Source: Pleomorphomonas oryzae DSM 16300 (GTDB taxonomy: Bacteria > Pseudomonadota > Alphaproteobacteria > Rhizobiales > Pleomorphomonadaceae). From it: a stretch of 64,000 nt of DNA. Shown one piece after another: positions 51,611 through 61,484 of this stretch. The DNA lies in assembly GCF_000422965.1 (NCBI RefSeq), contig NZ_AUHB01000003.1:372001-436000 (forward strand). The letters run 5' to 3'. A model generated the notes under the pieces. That model made no database searches. It saw nothing but the letters and a program-made list of their open reading frames with translations, and had not been told where the DNA came from. Position numbers and translations under genes: made by a program. Every line of letters begins with the position of its first letter. The first letter of the stretch is position 1.

Positions 51611-52510
51611 GTGGCTGACGTCAATGAAGGATTTGCGCCTTTTGGCGCTTACGAAACGTGGTATCGCGTCAGCGGCTCGCTATCGTCTCCACGCCTGCCG
51701 CTGATCGTGGCGCACGGTGGTCCAGGTTGCACGCACGATTACGTCGACAGCTTCAAGCGCATCGCTGACCTCGATGGCCGCGCCATTATCCATTACGACC
51801 AGCTCGGCTCCGGCAATTCGACGCACCTTCCCGACAAGGGCAAGGATTTCTGGACGGTCCAATTGTTTCTTGACCAGTTGGACGCCCTGCTCTCCCACCT
51901 CGGCATCGCCGATCGCTATGCCTATCTCGGCCAGTCCTGGGGCGGCATGCTCGGCGCCGAACATGCCGTGCGCCGACCGGAGGGGCTAAAGGCGCTCGTC
52001 GTCGCCAATTCGCCGGCCAACATGCTCACTTGGGTGAGCGAGGCCAATCGTCTGCGCGAGGAACTGCCGCCCGAGGTGCAGGCGACGCTCCTGAAGCATG
52101 AGGCGGCCGGCACGATTACTCATCCCGAGTATGTCGCGGCATCCCGCGTCTTCTACAACCGCCACGTCTGTCGTCTCGATCCCTGGCCGAAGGAAGTAAG
52201 CCGCACCTTCGAGCTGATGGACCTCGACAACACCGTCTATATCAACATGAACGGCCCCACCGAATTCCACGTCATCGGCACGATGAAGGACTGGACCATC
52301 GAGGACCGTTTGCCGCTCATCAACGTGCCGTCCCTGCTGATCTCCGGGAAATACGACGAGGCGACACCTGAGGTGGTACGCCCCTATGTCGAGAAGGTGC
52401 CCGGCATCCGCTGGGTGCTGTTCGAGCATTCGAGCCACATGCCGCATGTCGAGGAAGAGGCAAAGTGCCTTGCCACCGTCTCGGATTTCCTGAAGTCTGT
52501 CGAAGGCTAG
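51611..52510 (+). CDS. pip: Proline iminopeptidase-like alpha/beta hydrolase (copy 2)
   Basis: This S33-type hydrolase of 299 residues resembles copy 1 along its length. It has the oxyanion motif HGGPGC, the nucleophile elbow GQSWGG, the acid in [10 protein letters not shown] and the histidine in [16 protein letters not shown] 51611 is the better start, since CGGAG has a proper spacer to it; ATG 51605 lies too close to that site. It follows the LuxR gene by 67 bases on the same strand. Its TAG stop is formed by the left end of a palindrome. Confidence 0.88.
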   Translation: MADVNEGFAPFGAYETWYRVSGSLSSPRLPLIVAHGGPGCTHDYVDSFKRIADLDGRAIIHYDQLGSGNSTHLPDKGKDFWTVQLFLDQLDALLSHLGIADRYAYLGQSWGGMLGAEHAVRRPEGLKALVVANSPANMLTWVSEANRLREELPPEVQATLLKHEAAGTITHPEYVAASRVFYNRHVCRLDPWPKEVSRTFELMDLDNTVYINMNGPTEFHVIGTMKDWTIEDRLPLINVPSLLISGKYDEATPEVVRPYVEKVPGIRWVLFEHSSHMPHVEEEAKCLATVSDFLKSVEG

Positions 52511-52552
52511 TGCGCTGTTCGATCTGATTCAATCAGATCGAACAGCGCACTA
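52508..52552. repeat. Perfect 22-base palindrome at the end of copy 2 iminopeptidase gene
   Basis: The left arm 52508-52529 (TAGTGCGCTGTTCGATCTGA, then TT) is exactly complementary to 52531-52552, with a single central base. The left arm begins with the TAG stop codon, preceded by C, giving the same CTAGTG entry as the repeats at 244-412. As RNA it would make a very stable hairpin followed by AAGCTTTTATTT, so it may act as a terminator. Confidence 0.85.
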
Positions 52553-52587
52553 AGCTTTTATTTATCAGGCATCATCTTGTCGGTCCT

Positions 52588-52600
52588 CGTTTCACTCCGG
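52588..52600. promoter_or_regulatory. CGTTTCACTCCGG motif upstream of the amidase gene
   Basis: An exact second copy of the 13 bases found at 50737-50749 lies 26 bases before the amidase start. It supports common regulation of the LuxR gene and the amidase gene. Confidence 0.4.
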
Positions 52601-52626
52601 TCGGATGATGCTGTAGAGGACAGACC

Positions 52627-53325
52627 ATGACCTGGAAGACCGCCCGCCGTTCCTTCTACTACGACGGCGCTCCCGAGCCGGAGGATCCGATACTCGTTGC
52701 CGGCAAGGTGGCGTTGCTCGTCATCGACGTGCAGAACGTCTATCTAGATCGCCCGAACCCTTCGACGCTGACGGGCGAAGATCTCGCCCGCTATCATGCC
52801 TGGACGCCGTTTCACGAGCGCATGCACGGCACGGTCATCCCGTCGATCGAGAAGCTGCTTGCGACCTTTCGCGGACGCGGCCTCGACGTGCTCTACGCCC
52901 GCATCGCCGCCCTGCGTCACGATGGTCGCGATCGATCGCTCAGCCAGAAGAAGCCCGGCTGGAACAACCTCCTGCTGCCGAAGGATGACTTGGCGTCCCA
53001 GATCGTGCCGGCCATTGCGCCGGTGGGTGACGAGATCGTCGTCACCAAGACGACCGATAGTGCGCTCACCGGCACCAATCTTCGCCTGGTCCTTGCCAAC
53101 CTCGGCATCACTCACGTGGTCTGCTGCGGCATCTTCACCGACCAATGCGTCGCCTCGACGGTGCGCAGCCTCGCCGACGAGAGCTTCGACGTCATCGTCG
53201 CCGAGGACGCCTGTGCCGCCGGCTCCATGGAGCTGCACGACCGCGAGCTCGAGATCATCAACATGATCTACTGCTCGGTGATGAGCACTGACGGGGTAAT
53301 CAGTTACCTGCCAGCCGGAGCGTGA
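52627..53325 (+). CDS. Isochorismatase-family cysteine amidase (second copy)
   Basis: The 232-residue protein has the isochorismatase-like fold with the probable triad Asp34 ([11 protein letters not shown]), Lys141 ([10 protein letters not shown]) and Cys174 ([15 protein letters not shown]). It resembles N-carbamoylsarcosine or ureidoacrylate amidohydrolases more than isochorismatase proper. It should hydrolyse a small amide or carbamoyl compound in the cytosol. Position downstream of the LuxR solo and the iminopeptidases suggests it works on the imported compound. Its 3' end overlaps the convergent ugpC by 22 bases. Confidence 0.88.
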   Translation: MTWKTARRSFYYDGAPEPEDPILVAGKVALLVIDVQNVYLDRPNPSTLTGEDLARYHAWTPFHERMHGTVIPSIEKLLATFRGRGLDVLYARIAALRHDGRDRSLSQKKPGWNNLLLPKDDLASQIVPAIAPVGDEIVVTKTTDSALTGTNLRLVLANLGITHVVCCGIFTDQCVASTVRSLADESFDVIVAEDACAAGSMELHDRELEIINMIYCSVMSTDGVISYLPAGA

Positions 53326-54380
53326 GCGGGCCGGGCCATCCGCCGCCCGCTTTCTGCATCGAAGAAATGCAGCCGGTCGGCCGCGACGGTCACCCTGATC
53401 TCGTCGGCCAGCGGCAGGTCCGGCGACAGCGCCATGGTGAGGTGCCGCCCCTCGACCGAGCCATGCACCAGCCTCTGGGCACCAAGCTCCTCGATATAGC
53501 GAACGGCAAAGGGCACGCCGGCGCCAGAGGCGGCCGGCTGAATGTCTTCCGCCCGCAAACCGACCGTCAGCTTGCCGTCGGCGATCCCCGTGACGCCGCT
53601 TGCCACTTCCCGTCCACCGATTGCCACGCAACCGCCGGCCACCTCGGCATCGGCAAGGTTCATGGCCGGCGAGCCGATAAAGCTCGCCACGAAGGTCGAA
53701 GCGGGGGTGTGATAAACGTCGAGCGGTCGGCCCACCTGCTCGATGCGACCGCTGTTCAGCACGACGATCCGGTCGGCCAGCGTCATGGCTTCCAACTGGT
53801 CGTGGGTCACATACACCGACGTGACGCCGAGCCGCCGCTGCAACTGACGAATCTCGCCACGCATGGAAACACGCAGCTTGGCATCGAGGTTGGAGAGCGG
53901 CTCGTCGAACAGGAAGGCGTCGGGCTTGCGGACGATGGCTCGCCCCATGGCAACGCGCTGTCGCTGTCCACCGGAAAGCTGCTTGGGCTTGCGGTCGAGG
54001 AAAGGCTGGATCTCCAGCATGCGCGCCGCCTCGGCGACACGCGCATCGATGTCCGCCTTGGGGACGCCCCTGTTCCGGAGGCCGTAGGCGAGATTGTCAT
54101 AGACGCTCATATGCGGATAGAGCGCGTAGTTCTGGAACACCATGGCGATGTTGCGCGCCGCTGGGTCGACCTCGTTGACCACCCGGCTGCCGATGGCGAC
54201 CGTTCCCGAACTGATGCTCTCCAAACCGGCGATCATTCTGAGAAGCGTCGACTTGCCACAGCCGGATGGACCGACGAGCACGATGAACTCGCCATCGGCG
54301 ATCGCCAGACTGACATCGGAAACGGCCCGAACGCCGCCGGCGTAGACCTTGCTCACCGCGACGATTTCGATGGCGGACAT
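53304..54380 (-). CDS. ugpC: UgpC, ATPase of the glycerol-3-phosphate importer
   Basis: This is the energy-supplying subunit of the Ugp transporter. The 358-residue product has the Walker A motif GPSGCGKST (about 39-47), the signature [15 protein letters not shown], the Walker [17 protein letters not shown] and a C-terminal regulatory TOBE domain with [14 protein letters not shown] 54380 gives the family N-terminus [13 protein letters not shown]; the longer frame to 54491 lies in the permease gene. Confidence 0.92.
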   Translation of the reverse strand: MSAIEIVAVSKVYAGGVRAVSDVSLAIADGEFIVLVGPSGCGKSTLLRMIAGLESISSGTVAIGSRVVNEVDPAARNIAMVFQNYALYPHMSVYDNLAYGLRNRGVPKADIDARVAEAARMLEIQPFLDRKPKQLSGGQRQRVAMGRAIVRKPDAFLFDEPLSNLDAKLRVSMRGEIRQLQRRLGVTSVYVTHDQLEAMTLADRIVVLNSGRIEQVGRPLDVYHTPASTFVASFIGSPAMNLADAEVAGGCVAIGGREVASGVTGIADGKLTVGLRAEDIQPAASGAGVPFAVRYIEELGAQRLVHGSVEGRHLTMALSPDLPLADEIRVTVAADRLHFFDAESGRRMARPAHAPAGR

Positions 54381-54382
54381 AC

Positions 54383-55231
54383 TCACTTCTCCGTTTCGAT
54401 GAGGCCTTTGACGAATAGCCGCTGCATGGCGACGACGACGATCACCGGCGGCAGCATGGCCAGCACCGCCGTGGTCATGACGACATTCCACTGCGGCAAC
54501 GCATCGGCGACATCCGACATACGCTTGATGCCCATGACGATGGTGTAGTGCTGGGATGTGGTGGTGACCATCAACGGCCAGAGATACTGGTTCCAGCCGT
54601 AGATGAAGAGGATCACGAACAGCGCCGCGATGTTGGTACGGCTCAGCGGCAGCAGAATGTCGCGGAAGAACTTGAGTGGCCCGGCCCCATCGATGCGCGC
54701 CGCTTCCATCAGCTCATCCGGCACCGTCAGGAAGAACTGCCGGAACAGGAAAGTGGCCGTCGCCGAAGCGATCAGCGGGATCGTCAGGCCGGCGTAGCTG
54801 TCGAGCAGACCGAGATCGGCCACCACCTTGAAGGTCGGCACGATGCGCACCTCGACCGGCAGCATCAGCGTGACGAAGATCATCCAGAAGGCGACCGCCC
54901 GGAAAGGAAAGCGGAAGTAGACGATGGCATAGGCCGACAGGATGGAAATAGCGATCTTGCCAAAGGCAATGGAGAGCGCCATCACCAGCGAGTTCCACAG
55001 CATGCCGCCAAGCGGCGGCGCCCCCGAGCTGGAGAGGCCGTCGGTCAGCATCGAGCGATAGTTGGCGACCATCTCGTGGCCGGGCAGCAGCGGGATCAGC
55101 CCGGACATGAAATCGTTGGGCCCGTGCGTCGAGGCGATCACGGCGACATAGACAGGAAAGGCGACGATCAGCACGCCGACGATCAGGACGACATGGGCAA
55201 GCGCGTCGAGCCAGGGGTGGCGATCGATCAT
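54383..55231 (-). CDS. ugpE: UgpE, glycerol-3-phosphate ABC permease
   Basis: The 282-residue inner-membrane protein has six helices and the family motif [20 protein letters not shown], the EAA loop that docks the ATPase. Its opening [20 protein letters not shown] resembles UgpE. It starts 10 bases after ugpA and ends two bases before ugpC. Confidence 0.93.
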   Translation of the reverse strand: MIDRHPWLDALAHVVLIVGVLIVAFPVYVAVIASTHGPNDFMSGLIPLLPGHEMVANYRSMLTDGLSSSGAPPLGGMLWNSLVMALSIAFGKIAISILSAYAIVYFRFPFRAVAFWMIFVTLMLPVEVRIVPTFKVVADLGLLDSYAGLTIPLIASATATFLFRQFFLTVPDELMEAARIDGAGPLKFFRDILLPLSRTNIAALFVILFIYGWNQYLWPLMVTTTSQHYTIVMGIKRMSDVADALPQWNVVMTTAVLAMLPPVIVVVAMQRLFVKGLIETEK

Positions 55232-55241
55232 GGCCAGTTCC

Positions 55242-56126
55242 TCAATAGGTTACCTTGCGCTCGACCCATTTGAACTGGATCACCGTCAGCGCCACCACGA
55301 TAGCCATCAGCACCACCGACTGGGCAGCCGACGAGCCGAGGTTGAGACCGATGAAGCCGTCGACGAACACCTTGTAGACCAGGATATTGGTCGACTGGGC
55401 CGGGTTGCCGCCGGTGGTCGCGTGGATCACCGGGAAGGTGTCGAACATCGCGTAGACGAGGTTGATCACGGCCAGGAAGAAGGTGGTGGGTGACAGGAGC
55501 GGAAAGACGATGGTGAAGAAGCGCTTCACCGGCCCTGCACCGTCGATGGCGGCCGCTTCGATCATCGATTTCGGAATCGCCTGCAAGCCGGCCATGAAGA
55601 ACAGGAAATTATAGGACACCTGTTTCCAGCTCGCGGCGATGACCACCAGGATCATGGCGTCGGTCGGCTGAAGAGCGTGGTCCCAGCGATAACCGACCAT
55701 GGCGAGAAGATAAGGCAGCAGGCCGATGGTGGGGTTGAACAGGAACCACCACATGATGCCGCCGATCGCCGGTGCCACCGCATAGGGCCAGACCAGCAGC
55801 GCAGCGTAAACGCGGCTACCGCGCGCGAGGCGATCGAGGCTGGCAGCGAAGATGAGCCCGAGGCCGACGGATAGCAGCGTCACGGCTGGGGCGAAAATCG
55901 CCGTCACCTTGAGAGAGTTCAGATAGGTGGGATCGCTGAGAAGATCCGCGTAATTGGTGAGCCCTACCCAGGTGGTGGAAAGACCGAAAGCGTCCTCACG
56001 CTGGAAAGACTGCAGAACCGCCTGAGCCGCCGGCCACAGAAAGAACACCACGGTTACTGCGAGCTGCGGCAGGAGGAGCGCGTAGGGCAACAGGCGGTTG
56101 CCAAAGACGGTTCGCTTGGTCTGCAT
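55242..56126 (-). CDS. ugpA: UgpA, glycerol-3-phosphate ABC permease
   Basis: The 294-residue inner-membrane protein begins [20 protein letters not shown] and has six helices. Its EAA loop is [20 protein letters not shown]. The block [20 protein letters not shown] fits UgpA. ATG 56126 is chosen as the family N-terminus; the longer frame to 56261 runs through the intergenic hairpin. Confidence 0.93.
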   Translation of the reverse strand: MQTKRTVFGNRLLPYALLLPQLAVTVVFFLWPAAQAVLQSFQREDAFGLSTTWVGLTNYADLLSDPTYLNSLKVTAIFAPAVTLLSVGLGLIFAASLDRLARGSRVYAALLVWPYAVAPAIGGIMWWFLFNPTIGLLPYLLAMVGYRWDHALQPTDAMILVVIAASWKQVSYNFLFFMAGLQAIPKSMIEAAAIDGAGPVKRFFTIVFPLLSPTTFFLAVINLVYAMFDTFPVIHATTGGNPAQSTNILVYKVFVDGFIGLNLGSSAAQSVVLMAIVVALTVIQFKWVERKVTY

Positions 56127-56174
56127 GAAAGAACCAGATCGAGGAATGCGGCGGCATCGGCAGCCACCCGGATG

Positions 56175-56215
56175 AATGCCGGCGCCGGACGGGAGAACCC
56201 GCCGGCGCCGGCATT
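56175..56215. other. Intercistronic hairpin between ugpB and ugpA
   Basis: AATGCCGGCGCCGG (56175-56188) pairs perfectly with CCGGCGCCGGCATT (56202-56215). The 14-base stem lies just downstream of ugpB on the minus strand. Such hairpins protect the upstream message and let the binding protein be made in excess over the permeases. Confidence 0.75.
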
Positions 56216-56232
56216 CGTTGAAAGGTGAACAA

Positions 56233-57552
56233 TCAGCCGTTCGCAGCGCGGAAGTCGGCAATCAGCTTGTTGCCGCGCGTCACGACCGAGTCGAGCGCAT
56301 CCTTGGGGGTCTTCTTGCCGGCGAGCAGGTTCTGGAACTCCTCGTCGATGACGTCGCGGATCTGCACATAGTTACCGAAGCGCAGACCCTTGGAGTTTTC
56401 CGTCGGCGGGTTCAAAGTGATCTGCTTGATGGCCACATCGGAACCGGGGTTCTTGGCATAGAAGCCCTGATCCTGACCGAGCTTGTAGGCAGCCTCGGTG
56501 ATCGGCAGATAGCCCGAGTACTGATGCCAATCGGCCTGCACTTCCGGCGACGACAGGAAGGTGAAGAAGTTGGCGACGCCCTTGTATTCGGCCTCGCTAT
56601 GCCCCTTCAGCACCCAGAGCGTGGCGCCACCGATGATCGAGTTCTGCGGCGCACCCTGGACGTCGGAATAGTAAGGCAGCATGCCGAAGCCGACCTTGAA
56701 GTCCTTGGCATTGCCGATCACGCCAGCGCGCGAGGCCGACGAGTTCATATAGATGGCGCATTCCTGACTATAGAACTTCGGCGGAGCGTCGTTGCCACCG
56801 GCCGGACCGCCATACTGGAACAGCCCCTCATCCTGCCACTTCTTCAGATTGGTCCAGTGGCGAACCTGCAGGTCGCCGTTGAAGGTCAGTTCGGCGTCCG
56901 GCCCGCCGATGCCGTTCTGAAGAGTGCCGATCGGCTTGTTATGCCAGGCCGAGAAATTCTCGAGCTGCACCCAGGATATCCAGCCGGTCGTGAAGCCGCA
57001 CTTGGCGGCACCCGACGACATGATCTTCTTGGAATAAGCCTCGACATCTTCCCAGGTCTTGGGCGGCTGCTCGGGATCGAGGCCGGCCTTCTGGAAGACA
57101 TCCTTGTTGTAGTAGAGGATCGGCGTCGACGAGTTGAATGGCATCGACAGCATGTTGCCGTCGGCGTCGGTGTAATAGCCAACCACGGCCGAAAGGAAAG
57201 CCTTTTGGTCGAAGGCGGTACCGGTGTCCTTCATCAGCTGGTAGACCGGATAAACGGCGCCCTTGGCCGCCATCATGGTGCCCGTGCCAACCTCGAACAC
57301 CTGCACGATGTCGGGCTGCTGCTTGGCGCGGAAGGCGGCGATGGCCGCCGTCATGGTCTCGGGATAGGAGCCCTTGTAGACGGCAGTCACCTTGTAGTCG
57401 CTCTGCGAGGCGTTGTACTTGGCGACGATTTCGTCGAGCTTCTTGCCAAGCTCGCCGCCCATGGCATGCCACCAGGTGATTTCGGTGGCAGCAAAGGACG
57501 AACCGGACAAAAAGGTCAGGGCAAGCCCGGCGATGAGGGACCGCGTCAACAT
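56233..57552 (-). CDS. ugpB: UgpB, glycerol-3-phosphate binding protein
   Basis: This periplasmic receptor captures sn-glycerol-3-phosphate or its diesters. The 439-residue product has a signal peptide (about residues 1-21, SSFA) and the UgpB hallmarks [40 protein letters not shown] and [20 protein letters not shown]. It is first in the ugpBAEC operon and is followed by a stabilising hairpin. A possible Pho box lies upstream. Confidence 0.95.
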   Translation of the reverse strand: MLTRSLIAGLALTFLSGSSFAATEITWWHAMGGELGKKLDEIVAKYNASQSDYKVTAVYKGSYPETMTAAIAAFRAKQQPDIVQVFEVGTGTMMAAKGAVYPVYQLMKDTGTAFDQKAFLSAVVGYYTDADGNMLSMPFNSSTPILYYNKDVFQKAGLDPEQPPKTWEDVEAYSKKIMSSGAAKCGFTTGWISWVQLENFSAWHNKPIGTLQNGIGGPDAELTFNGDLQVRHWTNLKKWQDEGLFQYGGPAGGNDAPPKFYSQECAIYMNSSASRAGVIGNAKDFKVGFGMLPYYSDVQGAPQNSIIGGATLWVLKGHSEAEYKGVANFFTFLSSPEVQADWHQYSGYLPITEAAYKLGQDQGFYAKNPGSDVAIKQITLNPPTENSKGLRFGNYVQIRDVIDEEFQNLLAGKKTPKDALDSVVTRGNKLIADFRAANG

Positions 57553-57625
57553 GGCGTCTTCCTACGTTCGAAGTTGTCGGTGACGGCAAGCAGTAGGAGC
57601 GGCATATGACACGGGCATTGCTTCC

Positions 57626-57645
57626 CCGTGACGGTTCGACGACAG
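57626..57645 (-). promoter_or_regulatory. Possible Pho box upstream of ugpB
   Basis: Read on the minus strand the sequence is CTGTCGTCGAACCGTCACGG, close to two 11-base PhoB repeats of the CTGTCAT type. It lies about 75-95 bases before the ugpB start. Ugp operons are PhoB-controlled in E. coli and rhizobia. Confidence 0.35.
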
Positions 57646-57845
57646 CCTGAAAGGCCCCGTCCGTTCGCGTTCCGAACATACGGCTCATTGCGCCGCAACA
57701 GCGAACACGACGCGGGCTCAAGGAAACAAAGGGCGTTTGCAAGGCTCGGATCGCTCACACGACCCCATTTGGCCCGATAAAAACGCCTAATCCTTTCGTC
57801 TATATGTATATCACCTTATAGCCTGAACGGCTCGGGGAGGACCTA

Positions 57846-57896
57846 TGTACGTCTCCCGATCCGGCAAAGAAAACCGGCCTGGACGCCGTTTATAAA
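57846..57896 (+). CDS. Possible 16-residue leader-type ORF
   Basis: ATG 57846 follows CTCGGGGAGGACCT, a strong Shine-Dalgarno sequence, and the frame MYVSRSGKENRPGRRL ends at TAA. An AT-rich promoter-like stretch (TATATGTATATCACCTTATA) stands just before. It could be a short leader or an unrelated small gene; there is no homology evidence. Confidence 0.25.
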
Positions 57897-58278
57897 ATTG
57901 GTCAGGTCAATATCTATCGGCGCACCTCCAGACAACATTGGGTTGCTGCCCGGCGAAAGATCGCCCGTTCGCCGAGAATCATCATTTTTACGATCGCGAT
58001 ACGCAGCATTTCCACAGAAAGCAAAAGGAACTCAGCACACAACTCTCGCTACACTTCGTCATCGACAAGAATTGACTTTCGATTATATCGTTTCATCATA
58101 AGCTAAAATAGAGCACATAGGCAAGTATCTGTGCATTTGTTCAGCCGAAGCAATCAACAACCCAAGTTTGCGCAGCAAATAAACCTAAGCTTAACCCGCA
58201 AGATCATGAAATACGCCCCCATATTGAGGGCATGAATCAGCCGGAGGATTGGCTGAGCGGATCGCTGGGGAGAGAGAG

Positions 58279-60312
58279 ATGCGCTGGACTGTTGGCAAAC
58301 CGAGGCTGAAGGCTTGGCGGCTCGGCATATCCGGGAAGATCGTGTTCGGGTTCGTGGTAGCGCTAGCGTTGATGACCATCATTGCAGGCGTCGCGCTCAG
58401 AACCTTCTCTCAATCGAACAGCGTTGTTACCGACCTCGCCGTTCGCAACCTGGAAGTCAGCATAGCCAACGACATCCAGGCAAAATTCCTGGAATATCGC
58501 CGCCTCAGCCGTGAGCTCATCTACACCTCGCTTCCCGGCACCGCACAGGCAACCGAAAAGCAGGCCGATGTGCTGCGCGCGGCGATCGCCGACGGTATCG
58601 GCAGGATTTCCGACCTCAGCCAGCGTGACACGCTGAACGAGTTGAACCTTGAGTTCGAGTCCTATGCGACCGAGCTGACGCGCATCGGTGTCGAAAAGGC
58701 CAAGCTGGCGACCATGCGTACCCAATCCATGGATCCGGCGGTCGCCGCCGTGCAGAAAGGCCTTGAAGACGTCGCGGCCATTGCGCTGGCCACCAGCGAT
58801 ACCGCCACGCGTGATACCGTCAACGAGATCCTGCGGCTGGTGTTGCTGGCACAGAACCAAGTGAACGTCGCCCTCGCCAACCTGGACGACGAGTCCCTTC
58901 AGGCGGCGCTCGATACGCTGACCACCGCTGATAGCTGGATCGACTCGACGGCAAAGTCCGGTCCCCAGGAGATGCGCTCGACCTTCGCCGAACTGCGCGA
59001 CAAGGCCAGCCAATACGAATCCGACTTTACCGTCATTCAGGCATCGAGCCTTCAGAACATCAAGGACGTCGCCGCGCTGAACGACAAGGTCACTGCCATC
59101 ACCGATACGCTCAATGCCTTCATGAGCGTTGCCAACAAGAGCCAGGCCGCATTACAGGCCAAGTCCGAACAGATGCTGTCCTCGTCCGAGACCATGCTGT
59201 GGGGCATCTCGGCCGGCGGTTTGGTCCTTGGCTTCGTACTCGCCGTGTTGCTCGGTCGTGGTATCTCCCGCCCTATCGTCTCGATCACCCGCGCCATGCA
59301 GCGCCTTTCGGCCGGTGAGCTGGCCGTTTCCATTCCAGGCCTCGGCCGGGCCGATGAGGTCGGCACGATGGCGGCGACGCTCAATGTGTTCAAGGAAGGG
59401 CTCCAGGAAAACGAACGGCTGCGTGTCGAGCAGGATCACGCCAAGGCGGCAACGGAAGAACGCCGACGCGGCGAGATGAGCCAACTGGCTGATGCCTTCG
59501 AAATGGCCGTGGGGGGCGTCGTTCAGTCGGTGGTCAGCGCCTCGTCCCAGTTGCAACTTGCCGCGAGATCGATGAGTTCGGCCACAGAAGAAGTGTCGGG
59601 CCAGTCGATCACGGTGGCGAGCGCCGCAGAGGAAGCCTCCACCAATGTGGAAACGGTGGCAGCTTCGGCCGAGGAACTCGCCTCCTCCATCGGTGAGATC
59701 AAGCGTCAGGCCGACGAGAGCACCCGCGTTGCCTCTCGCGCCGCCAGCGACGCGCAAGCCACCGCCAACCGCGTCCGCGAACTGGCCGACAGCGCCAATC
59801 GCATCGGCGAGGTGGTCAATCTGATTGACAACATTGCCAGCCAGACCAATCTTCTGGCCTTGAACGCCACGATCGAGGCAGCCCGTGCCGGTGAGGCCGG
59901 CAAGGGCTTCGCCGTGGTCGCCGCCGAAGTGAAGCAGCTCGCCGACCAGACCTCGAAGGCGACATCGCAGATCTCTCGGCAGATCGGCGAGATCCAGTCG
60001 TCGACCCAGTCGTCGGCCGAGGCCATCGTCGGCATCACTTCGATCATCGAGCAGCTCAACGCCATCGCATCGTCGATTGCCGCCGCTGTCGATCAGCAGG
60101 GCGCCGCGACCAACGAGATTGCCCGCAACGTCTCGCAGGCGTCGTCGGGTACCCACCAGGTATCGCAGAACATCGTCGGCATCACGCAGGCGGCCACCGA
60201 GTCCTCAAGTGCCGCGACCCAGGTGCTGGCCTCGGCCGACGATCTCGCCCGGCAGTCCGACACGCTGCGCGACGAGGTGAGCCGCTTCCTGTCATCCGTG
60301 CGGACCGCCTGA
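58279..60312 (+). CDS. Methyl-accepting chemotaxis protein
   Basis: This transmembrane chemoreceptor signals to CheA. From ATG 58279 (GGGGAGAGAGAG upstream) the product has 677 residues. There is a first membrane helix at about 20-41, an all-helical periplasmic ligand-binding region of about 250 residues, a second helix (about 304-326), a HAMP domain, and the cytoplasmic signalling domain with the tip [27 protein letters not shown]. The length of the sensor region suits a helical bimodular or similar domain. It lacks the C-terminal NWETF-type CheR-binding pentapeptide. It has its own AT-rich promoter region and a terminator. Confidence 0.95.
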   Translation: MRWTVGKPRLKAWRLGISGKIVFGFVVALALMTIIAGVALRTFSQSNSVVTDLAVRNLEVSIANDIQAKFLEYRRLSRELIYTSLPGTAQATEKQADVLRAAIADGIGRISDLSQRDTLNELNLEFESYATELTRIGVEKAKLATMRTQSMDPAVAAVQKGLEDVAAIALATSDTATRDTVNEILRLVLLAQNQVNVALANLDDESLQAALDTLTTADSWIDSTAKSGPQEMRSTFAELRDKASQYESDFTVIQASSLQNIKDVAALNDKVTAITDTLNAFMSVANKSQAALQAKSEQMLSSSETMLWGISAGGLVLGFVLAVLLGRGISRPIVSITRAMQRLSAGELAVSIPGLGRADEVGTMAATLNVFKEGLQENERLRVEQDHAKAATEERRRGEMSQLADAFEMAVGGVVQSVVSASSQLQLAARSMSSATEEVSGQSITVASAAEEASTNVETVAASAEELASSIGEIKRQADESTRVASRAASDAQATANRVRELADSANRIGEVVNLIDNIASQTNLLALNATIEAARAGEAGKGFAVVAAEVKQLADQTSKATSQISRQIGEIQSSTQSSAEAIVGITSIIEQLNAIASSIAAAVDQQGAATNEIARNVSQASSGTHQVSQNIVGITQAATESSSAATQVLASADDLARQSDTLRDEVSRFLSSVRTA

Positions 60313-60337
60313 TAGCCATAACTTGACAGCAACTTCA

Positions 60338-60366
60338 CGGCGGCCTCACCGGCCGCCGTTTCTTTT
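60338..60366 (+). terminator. Terminator after the chemoreceptor gene
   Basis: CGGCGGCC (60338-60345) pairs with GGCCGCCG (60351-60358), followed by TTTCTTTT. Confidence 0.85.
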
Positions 60367-60370
60367 GGCC

Positions 60371-61483
60371 TCACTCCAGCCGACTGCGGAACAGCCAGCC
60401 GGCCGCCGGCAGCGTCACGCCGGCGATCAGCGCCATCGGCACCGTTTCGGCGACGACTTCGGCAAGAGGGATTTCCTTGAGGAACACGCCACGCACGATC
60501 ACCAGGAAGTAGCGGAGCGGGTTGACGTAGGTCAGCACCTGCAGCCACTCGGGCATGTTGGCGATCGGCGTGGCAAAGCCGGAGAGCAGCATGGCCGGTA
60601 CCAGGAACAAGAAGGCGCCGAGGATCGCCTGCTGCTGCGTGGCCGCCAGCGCCGAGATGAACAGACCGAAACCGACCAGCGATACCAGGTAGAAGAAAGC
60701 GGCACCGTAAAGGGCGAGCAGAGAGCCACGCAGCGGAATACCGAAGATCCAGACCGCCGCCAGGATGAACAGGGTGATGTGCACGAAACCGATCAGGATC
60801 GGTGGGATCACCTTGCCGACCAGTATTTCGTGCGTGCGCAGCGGCGACACCATCAACTGATCGAAGGTGCCGAGCTCGCGCTCACGAGCGATGGACAGCG
60901 ACGTCACCAGAAGCCCCACCAGCATGGCGATCGAGGCGACGAGGCCCGGCACCATGAACCACTTGAACTCGAGGTTGGGGTTGAACCAGTTGCGGGCCAG
61001 CGTGCCGACACGGACTGACGCCAGCCGCTGGCCGGCCGGCGTATCGGCCGCGACACCGGCAGCAATGGATGAGATGTAGCCGGCGACAATCTGCGAGGCG
61101 TTGGAGCGCCGACCATCGAGAATGACGGCTATGTCGGCCGTCGAGCCGGCCTCGATGTCGCGCGAAAAATCAGGACCGATCTCGACGGCGGCGATCACCC
61201 GCTCGCGGTCGATGGCTTCGTGGAGCTCAATGGGATTGTCGGTGTGCTGGACAAGGCGGAACTGGGGTGACGCCTCGATACGGCTTATGAGCTCGGATCC
61301 CCAATGGCCTGCGTCGCGGTTGAGCACCATCACCTCGACATTCCGCACCTCCAGCGTCGCCGCATAAGAAAACACCAGCAACTGTAAAACTGGCGGCGCA
61401 ATCAGGATGATGCGACTCTTCGGGTCACGGAAGAGGGCGAGAAACTCCTTGCGAACAAGGGCGAGAAGGCGCGTCGGTCCCAT
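60371..61483 (-). CDS. ABC-2 type exporter permease (second)
   Basis: The 370-residue inner-membrane protein has an N-terminal helix (about residues 22-40), a large periplasmic domain (about 45-175) and five C-terminal helices with the ABC-2 block LSIARERELGTFDQLMVSPL. It is like the YhhJ/YbhR permeases of drug or lipid exporters. ATG 61483 gives MGPTRLLALVRKEFLALFRD. It is one base downstream of the first permease gene, in the operon led by the ATPase. Confidence 0.9.
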   Translation of the reverse strand: MGPTRLLALVRKEFLALFRDPKSRIILIAPPVLQLLVFSYAATLEVRNVEVMVLNRDAGHWGSELISRIEASPQFRLVQHTDNPIELHEAIDRERVIAAVEIGPDFSRDIEAGSTADIAVILDGRRSNASQIVAGYISSIAAGVAADTPAGQRLASVRVGTLARNWFNPNLEFKWFMVPGLVASIAMLVGLLVTSLSIARERELGTFDQLMVSPLRTHEILVGKVIPPILIGFVHITLFILAAVWIFGIPLRGSLLALYGAAFFYLVSLVGFGLFISALAATQQQAILGAFLFLVPAMLLSGFATPIANMPEWLQVLTYVNPLRYFLVIVRGVFLKEIPLAEVVAETVPMALIAGVTLPAAGWLFRSRLE

Positions 61484-61484
61484 G

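Larger units (their letters stand above)
57553..58278. other. Divergent intergenic region between ugpB and the chemoreceptor gene
   Basis: The 726 bases hold the leftward ugpB promoter in the GC-rich left part and an AT-rich right part (from about 57770) upstream of the chemoreceptor gene. Apart from a 16-codon frame at 57846-57896 no gene is supported. A 67-codon frame at 57898-58101 has no ribosome binding site. Confidence 0.55.

Noticed and set aside
56176-57609. 477-codon frame antisense to ugpB
   Set aside because: ugpB is clear from its sequence. The long opposite frame follows from codon bias in GC-rich DNA.
57898-58101. 67-codon frame upstream of the chemoreceptor gene
   Set aside because: No ribosome binding site, and the sequence is AT-rich non-coding in character.
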